Assembly (NCBI GenBank): GCA_030838025.1
Contig: JAUTXM010000376.1
Coordinates: 1-13,715, forward strand
Reading direction: 5' to 3'
Length of the DNA: 13,715 nucleotides
Origin: Acidimicrobiaceae bacterium
GTDB lineage: Bacteria; Actinomycetota; Acidimicrobiia; Acidimicrobiales; Palsa-688
How positions within the stretch are numbered: position 1 is the first letter of the stretch; the number at the start of each line of letters is the position of its first letter. The notes under the pieces were generated by a model. That model worked only from the letters and a program-made list of their open reading frames with translations. It made no database searches and was not told the DNA's origin. Of the stretch, positions 1 to 7,185 are shown piece by piece. Made by a program: the position numbers and the translations under genes.

Positions 1-265
1 CTACGACATTAAGAAGGCCGCGACAGCCGACGACGTGGACCGCACCGCCGGCTTGGTGTTCCGCTACACCGCCCCGGCGCTATCCACCAACGGCGTCACC
101 GGCCGGCCCTCAGAGGCATCGGCGCAACTTGGTTCCCGACTGGTCGAGCTGACCGTCTCGGCGCTGGCAGAACTGGTGCAACGGGGACGGTTGGAGAAAC
201 CACCCCTCGGAGCCGCCCCTTTTCCCAACTTTCTGCCGCTAAAGGATGCCCATGGACACCGTTAA
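1..265 (+). CDS. Creatininase-family amidohydrolase, C-terminal fragment
   Basis: Only the last 87 codons are in the window; the frame is open from base 2, so the gene begins upstream. The readable tail contains Y-x-A-P-A-L-S-T-N-G-V-T-G-R-P, followed by an Ala/Leu-rich helix (ASAQLGSRLVELTVSAL). This resembles the C-terminal end of creatininase-fold enzymes, where a G-V-x-G-[DR]-P turn precedes an [AS]-[TS]-A-x-x-G-x-x-[LI] helix. The metal-binding core is outside the window, so the fold call rests on this tail alone and the substrate is unknown. Family members act on creatinine, related cyclic amides, and some peptide or sugar lactam-like substrates. Its stop (263-265) lies inside the next gene, so the two are probably translationally coupled. 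It sits in a nitrogen-scavenging neighbourhood, which fits a hydrolase releasing nitrogenous products. Confidence 0.55.
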   Translation, partial: YDIKKAATADDVDRTAGLVFRYTAPALSTNGVTGRPSEASAQLGSRLVELTVSALAELVQRGRLEKPPLGAAPFPNFLPLKDAHGHR

Positions 266-1652
266 GCCGATTGACCCCGAGCACGCCAAGGTGGCGGAGC
301 AGCTGTCCGCAGACGGTGTCGAGTACGTCATCGGTGGCTGGATCGACATCATGGGCCGCTCCAAGTCCAAGCTGGTCCCGGTTGCCCATCTGCCCAACCT
401 GCTGGCCGGGTCCGAGCGGTACACCCCCAGGGGCATGGGCGACCTCGGGCGCATGACCCCCCACGAGGACGAGTGCGTCGGCCTGCCCGACCTGGCGACG
501 CTGGTCGTGTGCCCCTGGGACCGCCGGGTGGCGTGGACCGCGGCTGACTTGCTCTTCTCGGGGACCGAGCCGTTCGCGCTCTGCACCCGCTCGGTGCTGA
601 AGCGCCAGGTAGCCCGGGCGGCCGCGGAAGGATTCGTCTGCAATCTGGGTGTCGAGACCGAGATATTCGTGTTCCGCCCCGAGTCCCTCGGGCGCGAGGA
701 CGGCTATCTCGAACCCCTCACCCACGCGGGCAAGTTGCGCCCCACCCAGGCCTATGACGCCGAGTCGGTCATGGACGCCCTTCCCTTCCTTGACCCCATG
801 GCCCGGTATATGGAGGAGACGGGGTTCGGGCTGTTCAGCTTCGACGCCGAGGGCGGCGACGCCCAATACGAGTTCGACTTCAAATACGCGCCCGTCCTGG
901 AGATGGCTGACCGGATCAGCTTTTTCCGGCTCATGGTGAAGCAGGTCGCCAAGCAGGCGGGTCTGCTGACCACGTTTATGCCCAAGCCGTACACCGATGC
1001 CTGGGGATCGGGTCACCACTTCAACCTGAGCCTGGAGGACGTCGAGACCGGGACGAACGTGTTCCGCGACAACGATGACGCCCGGGGCCGCGGGTGGAGC
1101 AAGCTGGCGTACTCGTTCGTGGCCGGGATCATCAGTCACGCCCGGTCCCTCGCTGCGGTCGCCACCCCTACCGTGAACTCCTACAAGCGGCTGGCGCCGA
1201 ACCTGAGCGACGGCAACGTCTCGTGGGCGCCGATCTACGCCGCCTATGGGGACAACAACCGGTCCTGCATGCTGCGCCTGCCCCGCAACCGGCCCGCCAT
1301 CGAGAACCGCGGGGTGGACTCGGCCGCCAACACCTACCTGGCCTCGGCCCTCATGCTGGCCGCTGGCTTGGAAGGGGTGCGCCTCGGCCTCGATCCGGGC
1401 GAGCCGGTCGAGGAGCTGACCTACGACTGGGGACCAGGCCGCGCGGGCGCGGGCCAGGGCCCGGCGGGGCGGGTGCGCTTGCCCCGCAACCTGCAAGAGG
1501 CGGTGGACGCCTTTCAGGATGACCCGCTTGTGCATCAGGTCTTCCCGCCCCAACTGGTCAGCGCCTACGCCGAAATGAAGCAGGGCGAGTGGGACGAGTA
1601 TCACCGCCAGGTAAGCGCGTGGGAACGAGACAAGTACCTGCTGGCCTTCTGA
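252..1652 (+). CDS. glnT: Type III glutamine synthetase-like ligase (GlnT / gamma-glutamylamide synthetase family)
   Basis: This is an ATP-dependent ligase joining glutamate to ammonia or, in related enzymes such as gamma-glutamylmethylamide synthetase, to a small amine in the cytoplasm. It has 466 residues from ATG 252. That start is preferred over ATG 246 because AAAGG (241-245) lies 6 bases before it; both overlap the upstream gene. The N-terminal beta-grasp part includes GGWIDIMGRSKSKLVP (28-43). Catalytic-domain landmarks are G-V-E-T-E (133-137), AEGGDAQYEFDF (199-210), MPKPYTDAWGSGHHFNLS (243-260), NSYKRL (309-314), an Arg in DNNRS (334-338), and IENRGVDSAANTYLA (350-364). The spacing follows GlnT rather than GlnA type I. 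I see no adenylylation-type Tyr loop and no type I C-terminus. The otherwise usual A-N-P-Y-L is A-N-T-Y-L here. Being inside a catabolic and transport operon suggests a substrate-linked amine or ammonia ligase rather than the housekeeping enzyme. Substrate choice is inferred, not seen. Confidence 0.85.
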   Translation: MDTVKPIDPEHAKVAEQLSADGVEYVIGGWIDIMGRSKSKLVPVAHLPNLLAGSERYTPRGMGDLGRMTPHEDECVGLPDLATLVVCPWDRRVAWTAADLLFSGTEPFALCTRSVLKRQVARAAAEGFVCNLGVETEIFVFRPESLGREDGYLEPLTHAGKLRPTQAYDAESVMDALPFLDPMARYMEETGFGLFSFDAEGGDAQYEFDFKYAPVLEMADRISFFRLMVKQVAKQAGLLTTFMPKPYTDAWGSGHHFNLSLEDVETGTNVFRDNDDARGRGWSKLAYSFVAGIISHARSLAAVATPTVNSYKRLAPNLSDGNVSWAPIYAAYGDNNRSCMLRLPRNRPAIENRGVDSAANTYLASALMLAAGLEGVRLGLDPGEPVEELTYDWGPGRAGAGQGPAGRVRLPRNLQEAVDAFQDDPLVHQVFPPQLVSAYAEMKQGEWDEYHRQVSAWERDKYLLAF

Positions 1653-1685
1653 TGGGCGGCTTCTGATGGGCGAACTTCTGATGGG
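1646..1685 (+). repeat. Triple direct repeat CTTCTGATGGG at the glnT/SDR junction
   Basis: The 11-mer CTTCTGATGGG occurs at 1646-1656, 1660-1670 and 1675-1685 (periods 14 and 15). Each copy carries TGATG. Copy 1 supplies the glnT stop (1650-1652) overlapping ATG 1652. That ATG opens a four-codon minicistron (M-G-G-F) ending at TGA 1664-1666. This stop overlaps ATG 1666, the first candidate SDR start. Copy 3 gives an in-frame second candidate start at 1681. No good Shine-Dalgarno sequence precedes any of them, so termination-reinitiation is the likely mode. Confidence 0.85.
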
Positions 1686-2472
1686 GTCCCCGGGAGGTGT
1701 GGCTGTGGTCACCGGCGGCGGCCGGGGGCTCGGTCGCGGCATCGCCCTGGCGCTGGCCGAGGCTGGTTTCGACTTGGTGCTCGGATGGGTCTCCGACCAG
1801 GCCGCGATCGAAGCCACCACGGCCCTCGCCACGGCAGCGGCGGCCACGGCAGGCCAGCGCGTCGTGGCCACCCAGGGCAACGTCTCCGACGCCTCAACCG
1901 CGATGATGCTGCTCGACGCGGCGGTCAGCCTGGGCGGGCCAACGGCGTGGATCAACAACGCCGGCGTCTCCGTGCTCGCACCCGTCCTCGACACCGACGC
2001 GTCCGACATGGCCCACATGGTCGAGGTCAACGTGCTCGGGACCTTCCATGGCGTGCAGGCCGCGGGCCGGTGGTTTCGAGACCAGAAGATGCCGGGCCGC
2101 ATCGTCAACCTGGCCTCCGACCTCGGGATCCAGGCCGCGCCCAACCTCGGCGGTTACGCGGCCACCAAGTTCGCGGTCGTCGGTCTGACGCAGGCGGCGG
2201 CGATCGAATTGGCCCCGGCGGGAGTCACAGTGAACGCGGTGTGCCCGGGCACAGCCGAAACGGACATGGTCCTGGCCGAACGGACCCAGGAATCGGAACT
2301 CCGTGCTGCGCCACTCGACGACGTCCGGCGCTCTTACCTCGACGCCATCCCGGCGGGGCGCTTCTGCACCCCCGCCGACGTCGGCGCCCTCGTGGCGTTC
2401 CTGTGCAGCCCCGCGGCGGCCTATGTCACCGGCCAGGCCATCTGTGTCAACGGCGGATCCGTCCTCCATTGA
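1666..2472 (+). CDS. Short-chain dehydrogenase/reductase (FabG-like, classical SDR)
   Basis: This is an NAD(P)-dependent oxidoreductase of about 268 residues (263 if ATG 1681 is used), the usual classical SDR length. It has the Rossmann motif T-G-G-G-R-G-L-G (16-23), N-N-A-G (97-100), the structural Asn in V-N-V-L-G (121-125), catalytic Ser151 in N-L-A-S-D, and Y164-x3-K168. The P-G-T-A-E-T-D-M substrate-loop start is at 194-201, and the C-terminus is G-Q-A-I-C-V-N-G-G. After strand beta-2 (L-V-L-G-W) there is no acidic residue typical of strict NAD enzymes, so NADP is slightly more likely. It probably oxidises or reduces a carbonyl or alcohol intermediate of whatever the transporter imports; the substrate cannot be deduced. 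Translation is probably coupled to glnT through the repeated TGATG junction. The stop is followed directly by the Shine-Dalgarno of the next gene. Confidence 0.85.
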   Translation: MGELLMGSPGGVAVVTGGGRGLGRGIALALAEAGFDLVLGWVSDQAAIEATTALATAAAATAGQRVVATQGNVSDASTAMMLLDAAVSLGGPTAWINNAGVSVLAPVLDTDASDMAHMVEVNVLGTFHGVQAAGRWFRDQKMPGRIVNLASDLGIQAAPNLGGYAATKFAVVGLTQAAAIELAPAGVTVNAVCPGTAETDMVLAERTQESELRAAPLDDVRRSYLDAIPAGRFCTPADVGALVAFLCSPAAAYVTGQAICVNGGSVLH

Positions 2473-2483
2473 AAGGAGCAGTC

Positions 2484-4091
2484 GTGCCCCACTCCCTTCG
2501 CTGCGCTGTGGTCGGTACCGTGTGCACCGGTTTCCTCGCCGTGGCCTGTAGCAGCTCGTCGACGTCCGGGTCGAGTTCCGGTTCCAGCACCACCGCTTCC
2601 AACGTGACGGCCCCGGCGGTGGTGAACCTGGGCTATGTCGCCGACATGCAGGTTCCCGACCCCGACATCTTCTACGAGCTCGAGGGCAACTCGGTCGTCA
2701 CCTCGGTGTATGAGGGGCTCGTCGCCTATGCCAACAACAGCACCCAAATCATCCCGGCCTTGGCGCAGAGCTTCGACACCTCGACCGACGGGTTGACCTA
2801 CACCTTCCATCTCCGACCCGGTGTCACCCTCCATGACGGCACGGCCATGACCTCCAACGATGTGAAGGCCAGCTTCCAGCGCCGCACCGCGCTGGGCTCG
2901 GTATCAGCACCGGGCTACATGCTGGCCAGCGTCACGAGCTACGACACGCCCGATCTGCTCACGTTCGTCGTGCACCTCAGCGCTCCGGTGGCGCCGTTTA
3001 TGGACTACCTGGCCGCGCCCTACGGGCCCAAGGTTTCCAGCTCCGCGACCCTCGCGGCCCACGCCGGTTCCGACCTGGACCAGGCCTACCTGAAGACCCA
3101 CGATGCGGGCAGCGGCCCGTTCACCATGAGCGACTTCGTGCCCGGTGACCATTACACCCTCACTGCCTTCCCGAAATGGTGGGGCGGCACGCCGGCGGTA
3201 ACCCAGATCCATATCACCATCCTTCCGGACGTCTCCACCCAGCAGCTGAAACTGCAAAGCGGCGATCTCCAGATGATCATCCATGGCCTGGCCAAGAACG
3301 ACATCGCCAGCTACGAGCACAACCCCAAATTCCAGGTGCAGCGGTTTCCGGCGAACCTCAAAAACATGCTGATGGTCAATCAGAACAAGGGAATTTTCAA
3401 GAGCCTGCCCTTGCGCAACGCCCTCCAGAAGGCCATCAACAAACAGCAGATCATCAACGACGTGTACGGCAGCGACGCCACCCTCTCGACCCAGATCTAC
3501 CCCACCGGTGAGCTGCCCGTGCCGATGGCGGCCGACACGCCGACGTACGACCCGTCGGTGCTGGCAAAGGCCGTCCAGTCGCTGTCCAGCAAGAACGTCG
3601 ACATCGCCTACACGTCCGACGACGCCCGCAACCAACGGGTGGCGGAGATCATCCAGACCGAGCTCGGCGCCGCGGGCCTGAATGCCACCGTGCGGGCCAT
3701 GCCGATCGCGGTCGCATTCGCGCTGCCCCAGAACCCCGGCCAAGCGCCCGACCTGCTGCTGTCCACCCTGAATCCCGACGCCTCCCACCCCGACACCTGG
3801 GTGCGCATCTTCATGCACACCGCGGACGCCAGTAACGGCGCCCTCAACTGGCTGCTGTGCTCGGCGCCGACGGCCGACCAGGCCATGGACCAGGGCCAGC
3901 ACCTCACCGCGGCGGCCGACATCCAGGCGGCCTACGCCAGGGCGGGCGACGCCCTGGTGGCCAACGGCTGCTTCGACACCATCGCCGACGTCAAGGACGT
4001 GGTCGTGGCCCAGGCCGGCTACAGCAGCTGGATGCACCAACTGCCGACGGTGTTCAGCGTCGAATTCGGCCGGCTGACGCTCCACAGGTGA
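2484..4091 (+). CDS. ABC transporter substrate-binding lipoprotein, peptide/nickel family (SBP_bac_5, DppA/OppA-like)
   Basis: This is the extracytoplasmic solute receptor of an importer, 535 residues. The GTG 2484 start is supported by AAAGGAG (2472-2478) 5 bases upstream; longer in-frame extensions run through the SDR gene and are spurious. The short signal peptide has a basic Arg6, a hydrophobic stretch 8-21 and the lipobox-like L-A-V-A-C with Cys22. A Ser/Thr-rich linker (23-42) follows, as in actinobacterial lipoproteins. Family hallmarks are V-Y-E-G-L near residue 76, a P-A-L-A-x-S-F-D-T-S-x-D-G-L-T-Y-T-F segment, L-R-P-G-V-T-L-H-D-G-T and the N-D-V-K-A-S-F helix. These are the classic cluster 5 binding-protein entry motifs. 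This family binds peptides, but also nickel chelates, opines, glycosides and other solutes, so peptide specificity should not be assumed. The ATPase and permease genes for the same transporter follow on the same strand. Confidence 0.9.
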   Translation: MPHSLRCAVVGTVCTGFLAVACSSSSTSGSSSGSSTTASNVTAPAVVNLGYVADMQVPDPDIFYELEGNSVVTSVYEGLVAYANNSTQIIPALAQSFDTSTDGLTYTFHLRPGVTLHDGTAMTSNDVKASFQRRTALGSVSAPGYMLASVTSYDTPDLLTFVVHLSAPVAPFMDYLAAPYGPKVSSSATLAAHAGSDLDQAYLKTHDAGSGPFTMSDFVPGDHYTLTAFPKWWGGTPAVTQIHITILPDVSTQQLKLQSGDLQMIIHGLAKNDIASYEHNPKFQVQRFPANLKNMLMVNQNKGIFKSLPLRNALQKAINKQQIINDVYGSDATLSTQIYPTGELPVPMAADTPTYDPSVLAKAVQSLSSKNVDIAYTSDDARNQRVAEIIQTELGAAGLNATVRAMPIAVAFALPQNPGQAPDLLLSTLNPDASHPDTWVRIFMHTADASNGALNWLLCSAPTADQAMDQGQHLTAAADIQAAYARAGDALVANGCFDTIADVKDVVVAQAGYSSWMHQLPTVFSVEFGRLTLHR

Positions 4092-4171
4092 CAGTCCTGC
4101 GACAGAAACGGGGAACGTTGTCGTCATCTGGCAGTGACGGCCCAGCAACACCGGGATCCTACGGTCTGCCT

Positions 4172-6250
4172 ATGGCCCCGATTGAAAACCACAGGGCTGG
4201 GAAAACTCCACGCACCACGGCCGCAAGCCCCGTTGAGGACAACACCACCAAGGGTGCCGAACGGGAATTACCAGTCACCGGGCTGGGAGAGGAAACGACG
4301 CCTGAGCCGGTGGCGGAACTCGACGGCCTTTTCGTCACCTTCCGCCGCGGTGGTCAGGCGGTGCCGGCACTGCGGGGCGTCGACTTGCAGATCGCCAGAC
4401 GCGAAATCCTCGGGTTGGTCGGCGAGTCCGGGTCCGGCAAGAGTGTCCTGGGGCTGGCATTGTTGGGCCTGCTGCCTGTTGACCCGTCCCCGGCCGTCAC
4501 CGGGCGCGCCCTCGTCTGCGGCCTGGACATGGTTCGCGCCACCGCCGACGAGCGGCGTCGGCTGCGGGCCCAGCATCTCGGTGCTGTCTTCCAGGATCCG
4601 ATGACCTCGCTCAATCCAACCATGCGCGTGGGCCGCCAGGTCGCCGAGGCGGCCGGTACTGAGTCCGAAGCGATCCGCCTGCTGGACGCGGTGGGCGTCC
4701 CCGACGCCCGGCGCAGGGTCGACGCCTACCCCCACGAGCTCTCCGGCGGCCTGCGCCAGCGGGTGATGATCGCCATGGCGGTGGCGGGCGAGCCCTCGCT
4801 GGTCGTGGCCGACGAGCCGACAACCGCGCTCGACGTCACGGTCCAGGCTCAGATCCTGGAACTTTTGCGTCATCTGTGCGACACCACCAGTTGTTCGTTC
4901 CTCCTGATCACCCACGACCTCGGCGTCGCGGCCCAGGTCGCGGACCGGGTGGCGGTGCTCTACGGCGGGCGGCTGGCCGAGGTCGGCCGGGCCACTGACG
5001 TCTTGGAGTCGCCCGCCCACCCCTACAGTGTCGGCCTCCTCAAATCCCGCCTGACCCTGTCGGCGCGCCGGGTCGGGCCTCTCCCCACGCTGCCCGGCGA
5101 ACCGCCCGACCCTCGGGCGCTGCCCGAGGGGTGCCCGTTCGGTCCCCGCTGCGACCACCACGATGACGCCTGCGACATGGCGTTGCCACCGCTCATTGCC
5201 GCTGGTCGCCATCCCGGCGTGGCCGCGTGCATCCACCTCGGCTCAGTGGCCACCACGGCCGAGCTACCCGAGTCCTGGGCACCGGCGGTGAAGTCCGGTG
5301 ACGCAGCGCCCATGGCGGTACGGCTCCTCGGGATCGAGAAGGACTTCGTCATCCGCCACGCCTGGCGCACTAAGGACCGGCTCCATGCCCTGCGGGGCAT
5401 CGACCTCACCGTTGCCCAGGGGGAGTCGCTGGCATTGGTGGGCGAGAGCGGGTGTGGCAAGTCCACCCTGCTGCGCGTGGTGGCCGGACTCCTGGAGCCA
5501 ACTGGTGGGACCGTCGAGCTCGGCCACGGCGCCCGCCCCCAGATGGTGTTCCAGGACGCCGGGGCGTCCCTCACCCCGTGGCTGAAGGTCGGCGAACTGG
5601 TGGGCGACCGCCTTCGGGCCGAGGGCCTGGGCCGAGCTGACCGGGCCGCCAAGGTCCGCGAGGCCCTGGCCTTGGTGGGCCTGCCCGCCGAAGTGGCCGA
5701 CGCCAAAGCCGCTCAACTGTCCGGAGGCCAGCGCCAACGAGTCGCCCTGGCCCGTGCCACGATCGTTCCTCCCGAGGTCCTGTTGTGCGACGAGCCGACC
5801 AGTGCCCTCGACGTGTCGCTGGCCGCCACCGTGCTCAACCTGCTCGGCCGGATCCGACGCCAGCTGGGTATGGCCATGATCTTCGTCACCCATGACCTGG
5901 GCGCGGCCCGAGTGGTGGCCGATCGGATCGCGGTGATGTACCTGGGTCGTATCGTCGAGATCGGCCCGGCCGAGCAGATCGTCACCTCACACACCCATCC
6001 CTACACCAAGGCACTGCTGGGCGCCGTCCCCGCGGTCGGCGTGGCCCGCTCCCCGCTTCGGGGCGAGCCTGCCAGCCCGCTGCATCCGCCGTCGGGGTGC
6101 CCGTTCCATCCCCGCTGCCCGATCGCGCTGGAGTCGTGCTCGTCCGTCGACGTGCCGCTAGTCCCGCTCGGCGCCTGCTCGGTGGCATGCGTGCGGGCCT
6201 CGGCGAGCGCCCCCCGACCGAAGGAAGTCACCGTTGCCTCGGTCACCTGA
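4172..6250 (+). CDS. Fused dipeptide-type ABC transporter ATPase (DppD-DppF in one chain)
   Basis: This peripheral ATPase powers the importer; about 692 residues hold two complete nucleotide-binding domains. Domain 1 has Walker A GESGSGKS (84-91), signature LSGGLRQR (from 190), Walker B with D214-E215, and an H-loop ITHDLG. It ends in an oligopeptide-transporter C-terminal module with a Cys/His-rich patch (CPFGPRCDHHDDACD). Domain 2 has Walker A GESGCGKS (424-431), LSGGQRQR (from 516), D540-E541 and VTHDLG, then a second C-P-F-H-P-R-C module. Separate DppD and DppF are usually about 330 residues each, so this is a head-to-tail fusion; similar fusions are known in actinobacteria. The start is uncertain. 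ATG 4172 has no Shine-Dalgarno. In-frame alternatives are GTG 4088 (GTGA overlap with the binding-protein stop), TTG 4118 (after GGGGAA) and GTG 4310 (just before the conserved domain). Residues 1-46 look disordered. Confidence 0.9.
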   Translation: MAPIENHRAGKTPRTTAASPVEDNTTKGAERELPVTGLGEETTPEPVAELDGLFVTFRRGGQAVPALRGVDLQIARREILGLVGESGSGKSVLGLALLGLLPVDPSPAVTGRALVCGLDMVRATADERRRLRAQHLGAVFQDPMTSLNPTMRVGRQVAEAAGTESEAIRLLDAVGVPDARRRVDAYPHELSGGLRQRVMIAMAVAGEPSLVVADEPTTALDVTVQAQILELLRHLCDTTSCSFLLITHDLGVAAQVADRVAVLYGGRLAEVGRATDVLESPAHPYSVGLLKSRLTLSARRVGPLPTLPGEPPDPRALPEGCPFGPRCDHHDDACDMALPPLIAAGRHPGVAACIHLGSVATTAELPESWAPAVKSGDAAPMAVRLLGIEKDFVIRHAWRTKDRLHALRGIDLTVAQGESLALVGESGCGKSTLLRVVAGLLEPTGGTVELGHGARPQMVFQDAGASLTPWLKVGELVGDRLRAEGLGRADRAAKVREALALVGLPAEVADAKAAQLSGGQRQRVALARATIVPPEVLLCDEPTSALDVSLAATVLNLLGRIRRQLGMAMIFVTHDLGAARVVADRIAVMYLGRIVEIGPAEQIVTSHTHPYTKALLGAVPAVGVARSPLRGEPASPLHPPSGCPFHPRCPIALESCSSVDVPLVPLGACSVACVRASASAPRPKEVTVASVT

Positions 6251-6295
6251 GTGTCCTGAGTGTCCTGAGTGTCCTGAGTGTCCTGAGCGTCCTGA
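6251..6295 (+). repeat. Five-copy 9-bp tandem repeat (GTGTCCTGA) between ATPase and permease genes
   Basis: Four identical GTGTCCTGA units (6251-6286) are followed by one variant, GCGTCCTGA (6287-6295). The array starts immediately after the ATPase stop TGA (6248-6250). In the ATPase frame each identical unit reads GTG-TCC-TGA, a start codon, one Ser codon and a stop. In the permease frame it reads as Val-Leu-Ser repeats without stops. The last unit merges into GAGGGG (6294-6299), the likely Shine-Dalgarno of the next gene. Copy-number change would alter the junction by 9 bases without changing frame. Confidence 0.95.
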
Positions 6296-6303
6296 GGGGC
6301 GGC

Positions 6304-7185
6304 GTGGCCACCGCTGAGCCCTACCTCCCACCAAGCGTCGGGACGCTCCGCACCCGCGTCGTTTTCAAGGTCCGACGCCGCCGGCGCTCCAGCGCCGCCA
6401 TCGGTGACCGCGTCGCCATTGGGCTGCTGGTAGCCATCACCATGATGGCCTTCGCAACGCCGCTGCTGGCGCCTTACAAACCCAACCTGATCGCGGGGGA
6501 CGCCTTCGCCCGTCCCAGCATGCACTTCCTCCTCGGCACCGACGAGGTGGGGCGAGACATCCTCAGCCGGGTGCTCTTTGGGCTGCGAACCAGCTGGTTC
6601 GCCTCCCTCGAGGTCATTGCATCCGGCGTGACTATCGGGGGCGGGATCGGTCTTGTCGCGGGGACTGCGGGCGGCTGGATCGACGACGTGCTGATGCGCA
6701 TCACCGACATTTTCCTCGCCCTTCCCGGGCCTATCCTGGCCATCGCGGTGGTCGCAGCCCTCGGGCCCTCGCTGCAACACACCCTGATTGCCGTCGCCAT
6801 CGTGTGGTGGCCCTTCTACTCCCGCATCGTGCGGGGCGAGGTGAAGGCCCTCGCCGCTCGCCCCCACGTCGAGGCTGCCCGGCTGGCAGGCGCGGGCCGG
6901 GTCCGCCTGGCGCTGCGCCATTTGCTGCCGGGTGCCATCCCGGCGACGGTGGTCACGGCCAGCCTCGACGTCGGCAACCTGGTGCTGACACTCGCCATCT
7001 TGTCGTTCCTCGGTCTCGGCGCCCCCTCGCCGGCCCCGGAACTGGGCGCCATGGTGGCCCGCGGCCTCAACTACCTGCTCCAGGAGTGGTGGGTGCCGAT
7101 CATGCCCGGCCTGGCGGTCATGTTCCTGGCGTTCGTGGCCAACCTGGCCGGTGATGGGATCCGCGACTTGTTGGGGATGGCGTAG
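6304..7185 (+). CDS. ABC transporter permease, DppC/OppC type
   Basis: This inner-membrane channel subunit of the importer has 293 residues. GTG 6304 is chosen because GAGGGG (6294-6299) lies 4 bases before it; farther upstream in this frame are only the 9-bp repeat and the ATPase-overlapping sequence. The N-terminal region has an Arg-rich stretch (24-28, RRRRR) and a first membrane segment at about 37-56. The DppC hallmark L-L-G-T-D-E-V-G-R-D-I-L-S-R follows at about 76-89. Further hydrophobic segments lie at about 103-120, 137-154 and 160-173. The cytoplasmic EAA loop that contacts the ATPase begins H-V-E-A-A-R-L-A-G-A-G at about 188. C-terminal membrane segments include L-A-I-L-S-F-L-G-L-G-A-P and M-P-G-L-A-V-M-F-L-A-F. 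The stop TAG is directly followed by the ATG of the DppB-type gene, so the order is C then B, the reverse of the common B-C order. Confidence 0.9.
   Translation: MATAEPYLPPSVGTLRTRVVFKVRRRRRSSAAIGDRVAIGLLVAITMMAFATPLLAPYKPNLIAGDAFARPSMHFLLGTDEVGRDILSRVLFGLRTSWFASLEVIASGVTIGGGIGLVAGTAGGWIDDVLMRITDIFLALPGPILAIAVVAALGPSLQHTLIAVAIVWWPFYSRIVRGEVKALAARPHVEAARLAGAGRVRLALRHLLPGAIPATVVTASLDVGNLVLTLAILSFLGLGAPSPAPELGAMVARGLNYLLQEWWVPIMPGLAVMFLAFVANLAGDGIRDLLGMA

Noticed and set aside
96..2144. 682-codon open frame on the minus strand opposite glnT and the SDR
   Set aside because: Low-complexity Gly/Val/Arg/His product, antisense to two well-supported enzymes. It is a GC-driven shadow frame.
6251..6295. 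Possible CRISPR-like or regulatory iteron array
   Set aside because: Units are contiguous 9-mers without spacers. They start exactly at a stop codon and there are no cas or replication genes, so it is a simple tandem repeat.
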